From an uncultured Eubacteriales bacterium (GTDB lineage: Bacteria > Bacillota > Clostridia > Oscillospirales > CAG-272), in the NCBI GenBank assembly GCA_934525675.1, contig CAKSZH010000004.1:113930-177929 (forward strand): a DNA stretch of 64,000 nucleotides, in the 5' to 3' direction. The notes beneath the pieces are model-generated. The model saw nothing but the letters and a program-made list of their open reading frames with translations, did not search any database and was not told where the DNA came from. Positions 31,924-41,618 of this stretch are shown one piece after another (position 1 is the first letter of the stretch; the number at the start of each line of letters is the position of its first letter). The translations under genes were made by a program, and so were the position numbers.

Positions 31924-33138
31924 ATGAATATCATTGAAGGCGGCGTCTGCGCCGCAAAAGGGTTTACGGCAAACGGGATCCATGCGGGAATCCGCAAGAA
32001 CAAGGAAAAACGCGACCTGTCGCTCATTCTGAGCGAATGCCGTGCGCACGCTGCCGCTGTTTATACGACCAACCTTGTCAAGGGCGCACCGCTGACGGTG
32101 ACGAAAAAGCACCTGTCCGACGGCTTTGCACAGGCGGTCATCTGCAACAGCGGCAACGCCAACACCTGCAACGCAAACGGCGTTGAGGTCGCCGAGGAAA
32201 TGAGCGCTCTTGCCGCAAAGCAACTCGGAATCGACCCGTCCGACGTCGTGGTGGCGTCCACCGGCGTCATCGGTCAGCCGCTTGACATCACGCCCATCCG
32301 GGACGGAATTCCCGCGCTGGTCGCGGGGCTGGGCAAGGACAACAGCGGACTTGCCGCCGAGGGCATCATGACGACGGATACCAAGAAAAAGGAGATCGCC
32401 GTCAGCTTCACCGTGGGCGGCAAGGAATGCCGCATCGGCGGGATCGCAAAGGGCTCCGGCATGATCCACCCCAACATGGCGACCATGCTGGTGTTTCTCA
32501 CGACCGACTGCGCAATTTCCGCGGAACTGCTCTCCCGTGCGCTTTCCTCCGACGTGCAGAATACCTTCAACATGGTCAGCGTGGACGGCGATACCTCCAC
32601 CAACGATATGGTGACGATTCTTGCCAACGGGATGGCGGGGAACCCCGAGATCACCGGCGAGGGAGAGGATTTTTCCGAATTCATGAAGGCGCTCAACACC
32701 GTGACGGTGTACCTCTGCCGCAGGATTGCGGGAGACGGCGAAGGCGCGACCAAGCTGCTGGAATGCCGCGTGGACGGCGCGTGCAGTGAGGCAAACGCGA
32801 AGGCGGTCGCCAAATCCGTCATCTGCTCGTCGCTCACCAAGGCGGCGATGTTCGGCGCCGACGCCAACTGGGGGCGCGTGCTTTGCGCCATCGGTTACAG
32901 CGGGGTGCTCGTGGACGTTTCCCGCGTGGATGTCAGTTTTTCTTCTGCAAAGGGAGAGATTCTCGTCTGTAAAAACGGCGCGGGCGTGGAATTTTCCGAG
33001 GAAAAGGCAAAGGAGATTCTTCTGGAAAGTGAGATCTCCATTCTGATCTCGCTCCACATGGGAGAAGCGACCGCCACGGCGTGGGGGTGTGATCTGACCT
33101 ACGATTACGTCCGCATCAACGGCGACTACCGCACCTGA
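31924..33138 (+). CDS. argJ: Glutamate N-acetyltransferase / ornithine acetyltransferase
   Basis: A 404-residue enzyme that recycles the acetyl group from acetylornithine to glutamate. The self-cleavage site is in GIAKGSGMIHPNMATMLVFLTTD, where the threonine of ATML becomes the N-terminal nucleophile of the beta chain. The N-terminal ITEGGVCAAxGF-type start (IIEGGVCAAKGFTANGI) and NSGNANTCNG-like segment (ICNSGNANTCNANG) are typical. AAGGAGAG lies before the ATG at 31924; a longer open frame upstream is not used. Its presence means the acetyl cycle is used, so no separate acetylornithine deacetylase is needed. Confidence 0.95.
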   Translation: MNIIEGGVCAAKGFTANGIHAGIRKNKEKRDLSLILSECRAHAAAVYTTNLVKGAPLTVTKKHLSDGFAQAVICNSGNANTCNANGVEVAEEMSALAAKQLGIDPSDVVVASTGVIGQPLDITPIRDGIPALVAGLGKDNSGLAAEGIMTTDTKKKEIAVSFTVGGKECRIGGIAKGSGMIHPNMATMLVFLTTDCAISAELLSRALSSDVQNTFNMVSVDGDTSTNDMVTILANGMAGNPEITGEGEDFSEFMKALNTVTVYLCRRIAGDGEGATKLLECRVDGACSEANAKAVAKSVICSSLTKAAMFGADANWGRVLCAIGYSGVLVDVSRVDVSFSSAKGEILVCKNGAGVEFSEEKAKEILLESEISILISLHMGEATATAWGCDLTYDYVRINGDYRT

Positions 33139-33211
33139 CGTGCCGCCGGGTTCCGTCCTGCCGCAGGAAGAAATCGGGGCTGCAACGAGACAGAGCAAGA
33201 AAAGAGGAAAC

Positions 33212-34090
33212 ATGATGGACATTACCAATGCACAGCGCGCCAAAATACTGGTCGAAGCGCTTCCGTATATTCAGAATTACACCGGCAAGATCATTGTCAT
33301 CAAATACGGCGGGAACGCCATGGTCAGCGAAGAACTCAAGAACCAGGTGATGGAGGACATCGTACTTCTGTCGCTGGTCGGGGTCAAGGTCGTGCTGGTG
33401 CACGGCGGCGGTCCGGAGATCACCGATCTGCTGTCCAAGATCGGCAAGAAGAGCGAATTCGTGGACGGACTCCGCGTGACCGACAAGGAGACGGCGGACG
33501 TGGTGCAGATGGTGCTTGCGGGCAAGGTCAACAAGAGCCTTGTCAACCTGATTGGGGTCAAGGGCGGCTCGGCAATGGGCATTTCCGGTATCGACGATCA
33601 CCTCATCGAAGCCGAGTCCAAGGACGAGCGGCTCGGGTACGTCGGACAGATCACCTCGGTCAATGTCCGCCCCGTGATGGATCTTCTGGAGCACGGATAC
33701 ATCCCCGTCATTTCCACCGTTGCCTGCGACAGAGAGGGAAATGTATACAACATCAACGCCGACACCGCGGCGGCATATATCGCGGGAGCGATGCGCGCGG
33801 AAAGTCTCATCACCATGACGGACATCGCGGGGATCTTACGCGACCGGGATGACCCTTCGTCGCTCATCCCCTGCATCGACCTTGCCGAAGCGGATCAACT
33901 GTTTTGTGACAAGGTGATCTCCGGCGGCATGATCCCCAAGGTGGAATGCTGTATCGAGGCAATTCACCGCGGCGTCAGAAAGGTCGTCATCATGGACGGA
34001 CGCGTGCCGCACGCGATCCTGATCGAAACGCTGACCGACGAGGGCGCCGGCACGATGGTCGTGGAGGATAAGAACAATGGACATTTTTGA
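33212..34090 (+). CDS. argB: Acetylglutamate kinase
   Basis: A 292-residue amino-acid kinase that phosphorylates N-acetylglutamate, the usual point of arginine feedback control. Visible blocks: IIVIKYGGNAM (phosphate-binding Lys and GGN), VVLVHGGGPEI, YGVQITSVNVRP-like GYVGQITSVNVRPVMDLL, INADTAAAYIAGAM and GGMIPKVECCIEAIHRGV. The N-terminal helix (TNAQRAKILVEALPYIQNYTGK) is the one that forms hexamers in arginine-sensitive kinases, so feedback inhibition is likely. Two adjacent ATG codons follow AGAGGAAA. It overlaps argD by 14 bases. Confidence 0.96.
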   Translation: MMDITNAQRAKILVEALPYIQNYTGKIIVIKYGGNAMVSEELKNQVMEDIVLLSLVGVKVVLVHGGGPEITDLLSKIGKKSEFVDGLRVTDKETADVVQMVLAGKVNKSLVNLIGVKGGSAMGISGIDDHLIEAESKDERLGYVGQITSVNVRPVMDLLEHGYIPVISTVACDREGNVYNINADTAAAYIAGAMRAESLITMTDIAGILRDRDDPSSLIPCIDLAEADQLFCDKVISGGMIPKVECCIEAIHRGVRKVVIMDGRVPHAILIETLTDEGAGTMVVEDKNNGHF

Positions 34091-35243
34091 GCGGGATGCG
34101 GAATACATCGCCCACACCTATGCGCGGTTTCCCCTGGAGATCGTCGGCGGTAAGGGGTCGCTTGTGTACGGCGCGGACGGAAAAGAATACATCGACATGG
34201 GCGCGGGGATCGCGGTCAATACCTTCGGTATTGCGGACGACGAATGGACCCGGGCGGTAACGGAGCAGCTCGGCAGGTTCCAGCACACCTCCAATCTCTA
34301 TTATTCCGAGCCGTGCGTGCGGCTTGCGGAGGCGCTGTGCGGGCGGACCGGTATGAAGCGGGTGTTCTTCTCGAATTCCGGAGCCGAGGCAAATGAGTGC
34401 GCCATCAAGGCGGCGCGCAAGTACGCCCACGACAAAAAGGGCGCGGACTGCTACTATATTCTGACGCTCCGCAACAGCTTCCACGGCAGGACGCTTACCA
34501 CGCTTGCGGCAACGGGACAGGACGTGTTCCACAAGGACTATCTGCCGCTTACACCGGGCTTTGTTTATGCCGATGCGAACGACCTTTCCTCTGTCCGGGC
34601 GGCGGTGAAGGAGTATCCCGTCGCGGCGATCCTGTTTGAGGCGGTGCAGGGTGAGGGCGGCGTTCTGCCCCTCACTGCGGAGTTTGCGCGGGGACTCTCC
34701 GACATTGCCGGGGAGGAGGACATTCTGCTCATCGCCGACGAGGTACAGATCGGCAACGGCAGAAGCGGGATGCTTTACGGCTACATGAATTTCGGAATTA
34801 CCCCCGACATTGTGACCACCGCCAAGGGAATCGGCGGCGGTCTTCCCATCGGTGTGACCATGCTCGGTGAGAAGGTCAAAAATATCTTCTCCCCCGGCGA
34901 CAACGGCTCCACCTTCGGCGGAAACCCTGTTGCCGCGGCGGGAGCGTACAACATTCTGTCAAGACTGGACGACGATTGCCTTGCGGGTGTCAGAGAACGC
35001 TCGGCATACATCCGGGAAGAACTGACGGGCGCAAAAGGCATCAATCGCGTAACAGGTATGGGGCTGATGCTCGGTATCGACGCGTCTCGCGGCGCGTCGG
35101 CAGTCGTGGCGGGCTGCATGGAGCGCGGTGTTCTGGTGCTCAGGGCAAAGGACAAGGTCCGTCTTCTGCCGGCGCTTAATATCCCGACGGAGCTTCTGAA
35201 GCGCGCCGTCGCGGTCATCAAAGAAGTTTGCGGAGGATGCTGA
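34077..35243 (+). CDS. argD: Acetylornithine aminotransferase
   Basis: A 388-residue class III PLP aminotransferase that makes N-acetylornithine from the semialdehyde and glutamate. The pyridoxal lysine is in IVTTAKGIGGGLPIG, and FFSNSGAEANECAIKAAR, NSFHGRTLTTLAATGQ and FEAVQGEGGV are conserved. The usual DEVQTGxGRTG reads ADEVQIGNGRSG. It starts within the end of argB and stops one base before argF, so the three genes are tightly coupled. Many of these enzymes also serve as succinyl-diaminopimelate aminotransferase, which would tie it to the DapF domain at the operon's end; that is inference. Confidence 0.95.
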   Translation: MDIFERDAEYIAHTYARFPLEIVGGKGSLVYGADGKEYIDMGAGIAVNTFGIADDEWTRAVTEQLGRFQHTSNLYYSEPCVRLAEALCGRTGMKRVFFSNSGAEANECAIKAARKYAHDKKGADCYYILTLRNSFHGRTLTTLAATGQDVFHKDYLPLTPGFVYADANDLSSVRAAVKEYPVAAILFEAVQGEGGVLPLTAEFARGLSDIAGEEDILLIADEVQIGNGRSGMLYGYMNFGITPDIVTTAKGIGGGLPIGVTMLGEKVKNIFSPGDNGSTFGGNPVAAAGAYNILSRLDDDCLAGVRERSAYIREELTGAKGINRVTGMGLMLGIDASRGASAVVAGCMERGVLVLRAKDKVRLLPALNIPTELLKRAVAVIKEVCGGC

Positions 35244-35244
35244 C

Positions 35245-36240
35245 ATGAATCTTGAAGGAAGAGATTTTCTCAAGCTGCTCGACTATACCCCGGAGGAAAT
35301 CGCGGGGCTGATTGACCTTGCGGCACAACTCAAGGCAAAGAAAAAGGCGGGCATTCCTCACAGGCTGTGCGAGGGAAAGAATGTCGCTCTGATTTTCGAG
35401 AAGACCAGTACCCGTACCCGGTGCGCCTTTGAGGTCGCTGCACGCGATCTCGGCATGGGAGCGACTTATCTGGACCCCTCCGGTTCGCAGATCGGCAAAA
35501 AGGAAAGCATTGCCGACACCGCGCGGGTACTTTCCCGGATGTTTGACGGTATCGAGTACCGCGGATTCGGGCAGAGCATTGTGGAGGAGCTTGCAAAATA
35601 CGCGACGGTCCCCGTGTGGAACGGACTCACCGACGAGTTTCACCCGACCCAGATTTTAGCGGATTTCCTCACCATCCGGGAGCATTTCGGACGCCTTGCG
35701 GGAATCAATTTTGTGTACATGGGCGACGCGAGATACAATATGGGCAACTCGCTCATGGTGGGCTGTGCCAAGATGGGGATGCATTTCACCGCCTGCGCCC
35801 CGAAGAAGTATTTCCCCGATCCCGCACTCGTGGAGGAGTGCCGCAGGATTGCCGCGACGACGGGCGCCACGCTGACCTTTGAGACCGACCCCGGGAAAGC
35901 CGTGCCGGGCGCGGATGTCCTCTATACCGACATCTGGGTCTCCATGGGCGAGCCGGTGGAGGTCTGGGAGGAGCGCATCCGCGATCTGTCCCCCTATCAG
36001 GTCAACTCCGCGTTGATGAAGGCGGCGGGGGAGAATGCCGTATTCATGCACTGCCTGCCGTCCTATCACGATCTGAAGACAAAGATCGGACGCGAAATGG
36101 GCGAGCGGTTCGGACGGGACTCGATGGAAGTGACCGACGAAGTGTTCGAGAGCCCCGCCTCCATCGTATTTGACGAGGCGGAAAACCGGATGCACACCAT
36201 CAAGGCGGTCATGGCGGCAACGCTCGGCGCGTCGCTCTGA
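35245..36240 (+). CDS. argF: Ornithine carbamoyltransferase
   Basis: A 331-residue cytoplasmic enzyme forming citrulline from ornithine and carbamoyl phosphate. Carbamoyl-phosphate binding is shown by FEKTSTRTRCAFEVAA, and the H-P-T-Q (DEFHPTQILADF) and H-C-L-P (FMHCLPSYHD) motifs and the ornithine-binding SMGE loop (WVSMGEP) are all present. Length is normal. GGAGG lies 9 bases before the ATG. Carbamoyl phosphate is supplied by the carAB products encoded next. Confidence 0.96.
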   Translation: MNLEGRDFLKLLDYTPEEIAGLIDLAAQLKAKKKAGIPHRLCEGKNVALIFEKTSTRTRCAFEVAARDLGMGATYLDPSGSQIGKKESIADTARVLSRMFDGIEYRGFGQSIVEELAKYATVPVWNGLTDEFHPTQILADFLTIREHFGRLAGINFVYMGDARYNMGNSLMVGCAKMGMHFTACAPKKYFPDPALVEECRRIAATTGATLTFETDPGKAVPGADVLYTDIWVSMGEPVEVWEERIRDLSPYQVNSALMKAAGENAVFMHCLPSYHDLKTKIGREMGERFGRDSMEVTDEVFESPASIVFDEAENRMHTIKAVMAATLGASL

Positions 36241-36392
36241 CGAACAACATATACGAATCAAGCCGTCGGGAGGCACGTACTGACGAGATTTTTTGCGTGT
36301 TCCCGGCGGCAGAACTGACTTTCATGGAACCGAGCCGTGTTTTGCGGCACGGCGACGACAGCAAACAGTATGACAGTGTGACAGGAGAACCT

Positions 36393-37472
36393 ATGAAAAA
36401 ACGTTATCTGGTATTGGCGGACGGAAGCATCTTTCCCGGCGAGGCGTTCGGCGCGGACGTATCCGCAATCGGCGAGGCGGTCTTCACCACGGGAATGTGC
36501 GGATACCTCGAAACCCTGACCGACCCCAGCTATTACGGGCAGATCGTGCTCCAGACCTTTCCTCTCATCGGCAACTATGGCGTGATCCCGGAGGATTTTG
36601 AAGGGAAGTGCCATGTGCGGGGTTATGTGGTACGCGAGGTATGCGGCACGCCGTCCAATTTCCGTTCCCGCGGAACGCTGGATGCGTTTCTCCGGGAAAA
36701 CGGTGTTCCCGGCATTTCCGGCGTGGATACCCGCGAAATCACAAGAAAACTCCGCGAGTGCGGCGTGATGAACGCGTATCTCACCGACGAGGACCCGACG
36801 GGCAAGCCGGTCCCTCCGGAGGTACTTTCCTATACCGTACACGACGCGGTGAAGAGTGTGAGTGCGGATGCGGTCAGGGAATATCCCGCCGTGGGAACGG
36901 AAAAGTACCATGTCGTTCTCATGGATTTCGGTGCGAAGAAAAACATTGTCCGCGAGCTTTGCCGCCGCGGTTGCCGTGTGACGGCGGTTCCGGGTAACAC
37001 TTCATCCGAAGCGGTGCTGGCGCTTGCCCCCGACGGGGTGATGCTTTCCAACGGTCCCGGCGACCCGGCGGAAAATACGGAAATCATCCGGGAGATCGCG
37101 GGACTGATCGGGCGCGTCCCCGTGTTCGGCATCTGTCTCGGACATCAGCTTTTTGCGCTGGCGCTCGGCGGAAAGACCGTCAAATTGAAATACGGGCACA
37201 GAGGTGTCAATCAGCCCGTCCGCTGCCTTTCGGACGGCAGGACCTATATCACCAGCCAGAACCACGGCTATGCGGTACTGCCGCACACGGTGCCAGTGGG
37301 CGAAGAGAGCTTTGTCAACGCAAACGACGGAACGTCCGAGGGAATGGATTACCCGGAGCTGTGCGCCTTCACGGTGCAGTTTCACCCCGAAGCCGCGGCG
37401 GGACCGCACGATACGTGCTTTCTGTTCGACCGCTTTATTTCCATGATGGGAGGGAATACCGATGCCGATTGA
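36393..37472 (+). CDS. carA: Carbamoyl-phosphate synthase small subunit
   Basis: A 359-residue glutamine amidotransferase that releases ammonia for CarB. The N-terminal domain holds GEAFGADVSAIGEAVFTTGMCGYLETLTDPSYYGQI. The class I glutaminase domain has the catalytic cysteine in PVFGICLGHQLFALALGG and the His-Glu pair in VQFHPEAAAGPHDT. The ATG at 36393 has AGGAG 7 bases upstream; a longer frame to 36297 is not supported. It is separated from argF by 152 bases with no visible terminator, and overlaps carB by 11 bases, so it is one transcript. Confidence 0.95.
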   Translation: MKKRYLVLADGSIFPGEAFGADVSAIGEAVFTTGMCGYLETLTDPSYYGQIVLQTFPLIGNYGVIPEDFEGKCHVRGYVVREVCGTPSNFRSRGTLDAFLRENGVPGISGVDTREITRKLRECGVMNAYLTDEDPTGKPVPPEVLSYTVHDAVKSVSADAVREYPAVGTEKYHVVLMDFGAKKNIVRELCRRGCRVTAVPGNTSSEAVLALAPDGVMLSNGPGDPAENTEIIREIAGLIGRVPVFGICLGHQLFALALGGKTVKLKYGHRGVNQPVRCLSDGRTYITSQNHGYAVLPHTVPVGEESFVNANDGTSEGMDYPELCAFTVQFHPEAAAGPHDTCFLFDRFISMMGGNTDAD

Positions 37473-40400
37473 TACATCTGTGAGAAAAACGCTCGTCATC
37501 GGCTCCGGTCCCATTGTGATCGGGCAGGCGGCGGAATTCGACTATGCGGGCGCGCAGGCGTGCCGCGTTCTGAAGGAGGCGGGGGTCAATGTCGTCCTCG
37601 TCAACTCCAACCCCGCGACCATCATGACCGACCGCGTGATGGCGGACGAAATTTACCTGGAACCGCTCACCGAAGAAACGGTCGGGCGCATCATCGAAAA
37701 GGAAAAGCCGGACAGCCTGCTCGCAGGACTCGGCGGGCAGACGGGTCTGACGCTTGCCATGAAGCTCTATGAAAAAGGCTTTCTGCAATCCCACGGCGTG
37801 CGCCTGATCGGTACCAACGTGGACGCAATCGAGCGCGCCGAGGACCGGGAACGTTTCAAGGAAACCATGGAGCAGATCGGCGAGCCGGTCATCCCGTCGG
37901 ACATCGCGGAGGACGTGGAAACGGCGGTACGGGTGGCAGAGCGGATCGGGTATCCCGTTATCATCCGCCCCGCCTATACGCTCGGCGGCGCGGGCGGCGG
38001 TGTGGCGTACACCGAAGAGGAACTGCGCATCGCCGCGCATACGGGACTGGAAGCGTCGCCGATCACCCAGATCCTTGTGGAGAAGTACATCTTCGGCTGG
38101 AAGGAAATCGAGTTTGAGGTCATGCGCGACGCGATCGGTAACGTCATCGCGGTGTGCAGCATGGAAAACCTTGATCCTGTCGGCATTCATACGGGCGACA
38201 GCATTGTGGTTGCACCGACGCTCACGCTTTCCGACAAGGAGTATCAGATGCTCCGCAGTGCATCGCTCAACATCATTACGGCGCTCGGCATCGTCGGCGG
38301 GTGCAACTGTCAGTTTGCGCTGAACCCCGACAGCTTTGAATACGCGGTGATCGAGGTCAACCCCCGCGTGTCGCGGTCGTCCGCGCTTGCCAGCAAGGCG
38401 ACGGGCTATCCGATTGCAAAAATGACGGCGAAAATCGCGCTCGGCTATACGCTGGACGAAATCAGAAACGACATCACGGGCAAGACCTGTGCCTGCTTTG
38501 AACCGACGCTTGACTACGTGGTGGTCAAGGTACCCAAGTGGCCCTTTGACAAGTTTGCCGGCGCGAGCCGCAGGTTGGGGACCCAGATGAAGGCGACGGG
38601 CGAGGTCATGGCGATTGCGCCGTCCTTTGAAGCGGCGCTCCTCAAGGCGATCCGCGGTGCGGAGATCTCACTGGACACCCTGAACGCCCCGCCGGTCTCG
38701 TCCGCACCGCTTACGGAGCGGCTTGCCACACCGGATGACCGCCGGATCTTTACGGTGTTTGAGGCGATCAGAAGCGGGATCAGCGTTGAAGAGATTCACG
38801 AAATCACACGTATCGACCGCTGGTTCCTCGAAAAGCTGAAGAAACTCGCCGGGTTTGAAGCGAGCCTTGCCGCCGACGGGCTGACGGATGTTCTGTACGA
38901 AAGAGGGAAGCAGCTCGGTTACCCCGACGCGGCGCTGCTGCGGCTTTCCGGCGCGGAGAAGATTCCGTCCCCCCGCCACGCGGTCTACAAAATGGTGGAC
39001 ACCTGCGGCGCGGAATTCGACGCGGAAACGCCGTATTTTTATGCGACCTATGACCGCGTCTGTGAGTCGTGTGCTTTCCCGCGTTCTGGCAAACCCGTCG
39101 TTATCGTACTCGGCTCCGGTCCTATCCGGATCGGGCAGGGCATTGAATTCGACTATTCCTCCGTCCATTCGGTCATGACGCTCAAGAAGCTTGGCTACGA
39201 CGTGGTCATCATCAACAATAACCCGGAGACCGTCTCCACCGACTACGACACGGCGGACCGGCTGTATTTCGAGCCGCTGACCCCGGAGGACGTTATGAAC
39301 GTCATCCGCGTGGAGCACCCGGTCGGCGTGGTGGTCGCGTTCGGCGGGCAGACGGCAATCAAGCTGACCGGCTACCTCGACAAGGCGGGGATCCCGATCC
39401 TCGGCACCTCCGCCGACGGCATCGACCTTGCGGAGGACCGCGAACGCTTTGACGAACTGCTCGAAGGATTCGGCATCCGCCGCCCGAAGGGCATGGGTGT
39501 GAGGACATTGGAGGAAGCGCTCGCGGCGGCGGATACGCTCGGCTATCCCGTGCTCCTGCGCCCGTCCTATGTCATCGGCGGGCAGAATATGCAGATCGTA
39601 CACAACGAACGGGAAGTGCGGCGGTACATGGAGCGTATCCTCGCGGGCGGCATTGAAAACCCCGTGCTGGTCGATCAGTACCTGCCCGGCAAGGAGCTGG
39701 AGGTCGACGTGATTTCCGACGGGGAGGACGTGCTCATCCCCGGTATCATGCAGCACATTGAACGCGCGGGCGTACACAGCGGGGATTCCATCGCCGTTTA
39801 TCCGCCGTACAGCATCAATGACCGCATGATCTCGGTGATCGCGGATTCCTCTAAAAAACTCGCGCTGGCGCTCGGTACCAAGGGACTTGTCAACATCCAG
39901 TATCTCATCTACGGCGGCGAGCTTTATGTGATTGAGGTCAATCCCCGCGCGTCGCGTACCGTGCCGTATATCAGCAAGGTGACGGGCGTTCCCATGGTGG
40001 ATATCGCCTCCCGCGTCATGCTCGGGGAGAAACTGAGCACGATCGGCTGTGGCACGGGACTGTACCCGGTTCCGCCGTACTGTGCGGTCAAGGTACCGGT
40101 GTTCTCCTTTGAGAAACTGACCGACGCAAACTCGTATCTGGGACCGGAAATGAAGTCCACTGGCGAGGTGTTGGGAATCGGAAAGGATCTCGGCGAAGCG
40201 CTCTTCAAGGGACTGCTTTCCGCCGGTATGATCCTGCCCCCGGCACATAGGGGAGAGAAGGTCGGCTTCTTTGTCAGTGTGGACGAACACGACATGGGCG
40301 AGGTGGTCTCGCTTGCCAAGAAGCTGGACGATCTCGGGTTCCTCCTCTTTGCGACCAGGGACACCGCCGCGGCGATCTCGACACTCGGCATCGACGTGAC

Positions 40401-41499
40401 CGTTACGGACGCGATCGGGGACCGGGAAAGCACCTATGCGCTCCTGGAGAGCGGAAGGATCGGATATATCGTTTACACGGGTGCGCTTCAGGATTCGACG
40501 CTGGACGATTACATCGCGCTCCATCGCCGCGCACTGCGCCTGTCCATCCCGTGCCTGACCTCGCTCGATACGGCGAACGCGCTCGCGGATATGCTCGCAA
40601 GCCGCTATACACCGTACAACACCGAGCTGATCGACATCAACCGGATGCGGGCGGCGCGCGAGAAACTGCACTTCTCCAAAATGCAGGGGTGCGGCGATGA
40701 CTACATCTTCATCGAAAACTTTGACGGGAGAATCACCTCGCCGGAGTCGCTTTGCGTGAATCTTTGCCGCGCACATTACGGCGTGGGGGCGGACGGGATC
40801 GTATTGATTGAAAAATCGGCGGTCGCAGACGCGAAGATGCGGATCTTCAACCGCGACGGAAGCGAAGGAAAAATGGCGGGCAACGCCATCCGGTCGGTCG
40901 GCAAGTACCTCTATGACAACGGCTATGTGACCTCCGACTGCCTGACGGTGGAAACGGGAAGCGGTATCCGTAACCTGACGCTATATACGAGCGGCGGCAA
41001 GGTCAGCTATGTGACGGTGGACATGGGACGGGTGGAGTTTTCCGCCCGGGCGCTTCCGACCACGCTTGACGGCGACCGGATCATCGACCGCCCGCTTACG
41101 GTGGGCGGCAGGGAATACCATGTCACCTGCCTTTCGGTCGGCAACCCGCATTGCGTGGTGTTCTGCGACCGTGTGGATGCTGTGGAGGTCCCCATTGTCG
41201 GACCGCTCTTTGAATCGGCGCCCGAATTTCCGGAACGCATCAACACCGAGTTTGTCCGCGTGGTCAATCCGACGACGCTCAGGATGCGCGTCTGGGAGAG
41301 AGGCAACGGCGAGACCTGGGCGTGCGGAACCGGTGCCTGCGCCGCGGTCGCGGCGGCAATCGCAAACGGGTATTGCAGGGAGGGAAGCGACGTGACTGTC
41401 AAGGTGCGCGGCGGTGATCTGGTCGTCCGCGTGGACGGCGACCGCGTGACGCTCTCGGGCGACACCCACCTCGTCTATGACGGCGTGCTGGAATACTGA
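37462..41499 (+). CDS. carB: CarB-DapF fusion: carbamoyl-phosphate synthase large subunit joined to a diaminopimelate epimerase-like domain
   Basis: One open frame of 1345 residues. Residues 1 to about 1065 are a complete CarB: two ATP-grasp halves (SGPIVIGQAAEFDYAGAQAC and SGPIRIGQGIEFDYSSVHS), with VNPRVSRSSALASKATG and VNPRASRTVPYISKVTG, and a C-terminal regulatory MGS-like domain (about 935-1060). From about 1068 a full-length DapF follows: FSKMQGCGDDYIF, MRIFNRDGSEGKMAGNAIRSVGKYLY, VGNPHCVVF and WERGNGETWACGTGACAAVAAA. The junction has no stop or frame break. Two substitutions are odd: the first active-site cysteine (CGNG in known DapF) is Ala (MAGNA), and the substrate Asn of GND is Asp (GDD). 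The second cysteine is kept. CarB activity is confident; epimerase activity is doubtful. Confidence 0.93.
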   Translation: MPIDTSVRKTLVIGSGPIVIGQAAEFDYAGAQACRVLKEAGVNVVLVNSNPATIMTDRVMADEIYLEPLTEETVGRIIEKEKPDSLLAGLGGQTGLTLAMKLYEKGFLQSHGVRLIGTNVDAIERAEDRERFKETMEQIGEPVIPSDIAEDVETAVRVAERIGYPVIIRPAYTLGGAGGGVAYTEEELRIAAHTGLEASPITQILVEKYIFGWKEIEFEVMRDAIGNVIAVCSMENLDPVGIHTGDSIVVAPTLTLSDKEYQMLRSASLNIITALGIVGGCNCQFALNPDSFEYAVIEVNPRVSRSSALASKATGYPIAKMTAKIALGYTLDEIRNDITGKTCACFEPTLDYVVVKVPKWPFDKFAGASRRLGTQMKATGEVMAIAPSFEAALLKAIRGAEISLDTLNAPPVSSAPLTERLATPDDRRIFTVFEAIRSGISVEEIHEITRIDRWFLEKLKKLAGFEASLAADGLTDVLYERGKQLGYPDAALLRLSGAEKIPSPRHAVYKMVDTCGAEFDAETPYFYATYDRVCESCAFPRSGKPVVIVLGSGPIRIGQGIEFDYSSVHSVMTLKKLGYDVVIINNNPETVSTDYDTADRLYFEPLTPEDVMNVIRVEHPVGVVVAFGGQTAIKLTGYLDKAGIPILGTSADGIDLAEDRERFDELLEGFGIRRPKGMGVRTLEEALAAADTLGYPVLLRPSYVIGGQNMQIVHNEREVRRYMERILAGGIENPVLVDQYLPGKELEVDVISDGEDVLIPGIMQHIERAGVHSGDSIAVYPPYSINDRMISVIADSSKKLALALGTKGLVNIQYLIYGGELYVIEVNPRASRTVPYISKVTGVPMVDIASRVMLGEKLSTIGCGTGLYPVPPYCAVKVPVFSFEKLTDANSYLGPEMKSTGEVLGIGKDLGEALFKGLLSAGMILPPAHRGEKVGFFVSVDEHDMGEVVSLAKKLDDLGFLLFATRDTAAAISTLGIDVTVTDAIGDRESTYALLESGRIGYIVYTGALQDSTLDDYIALHRRALRLSIPCLTSLDTANALADMLASRYTPYNTELIDINRMRAAREKLHFSKMQGCGDDYIFIENFDGRITSPESLCVNLCRAHYGVGADGIVLIEKSAVADAKMRIFNRDGSEGKMAGNAIRSVGKYLYDNGYVTSDCLTVETGSGIRNLTLYTSGGKVSYVTVDMGRVEFSARALPTTLDGDRIIDRPLTVGGREYHVTCLSVGNPHCVVFCDRVDAVEVPIVGPLFESAPEFPERINTEFVRVVNPTTLRMRVWERGNGETWACGTGACAAVAAAIANGYCREGSDVTVKVRGGDLVVRVDGDRVTLSGDTHLVYDGVLEY

Positions 41500-41529
41500 C
41501 GTGCCGTGTGCGAATTTCGGGGAAACCTA

Positions 41530-41558
41530 TTGCGAAAACGCCCCGGATCAGGTATAAT
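41530..41558 (+). promoter_or_regulatory. Promoter of the lepA leader
   Basis: TTGCGA at 41530-41535, 17 bases, perfect TATAAT at 41553-41558. Start of transcription expected near 41565. Confidence 0.75.
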
Positions 41559-41586
41559 ATAGGCAGAACGACTGCCGTAAGGAATC

Positions 41587-41612
41587 AACCCCGGCGTCAT
41601 GCCGGGGTTTTT
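41587..41612 (+). terminator. Terminator-like hairpin inside the lepA leader
   Basis: Stem AACCCCGGC/GCCGGGGTT with a five-base loop and TTTTT, only about 22 bases after the expected transcription start and 82 bases before lepA. It acts either as the end of the arginine operon or as an attenuator of lepA, or both. Confidence 0.75.
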
Positions 41613-41618
41613 CGTAAC

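Noticed and set aside
38668..40776. 702-residue minus-strand frame
   Set aside because: Antisense shadow of the carB part; no start signal and no family.
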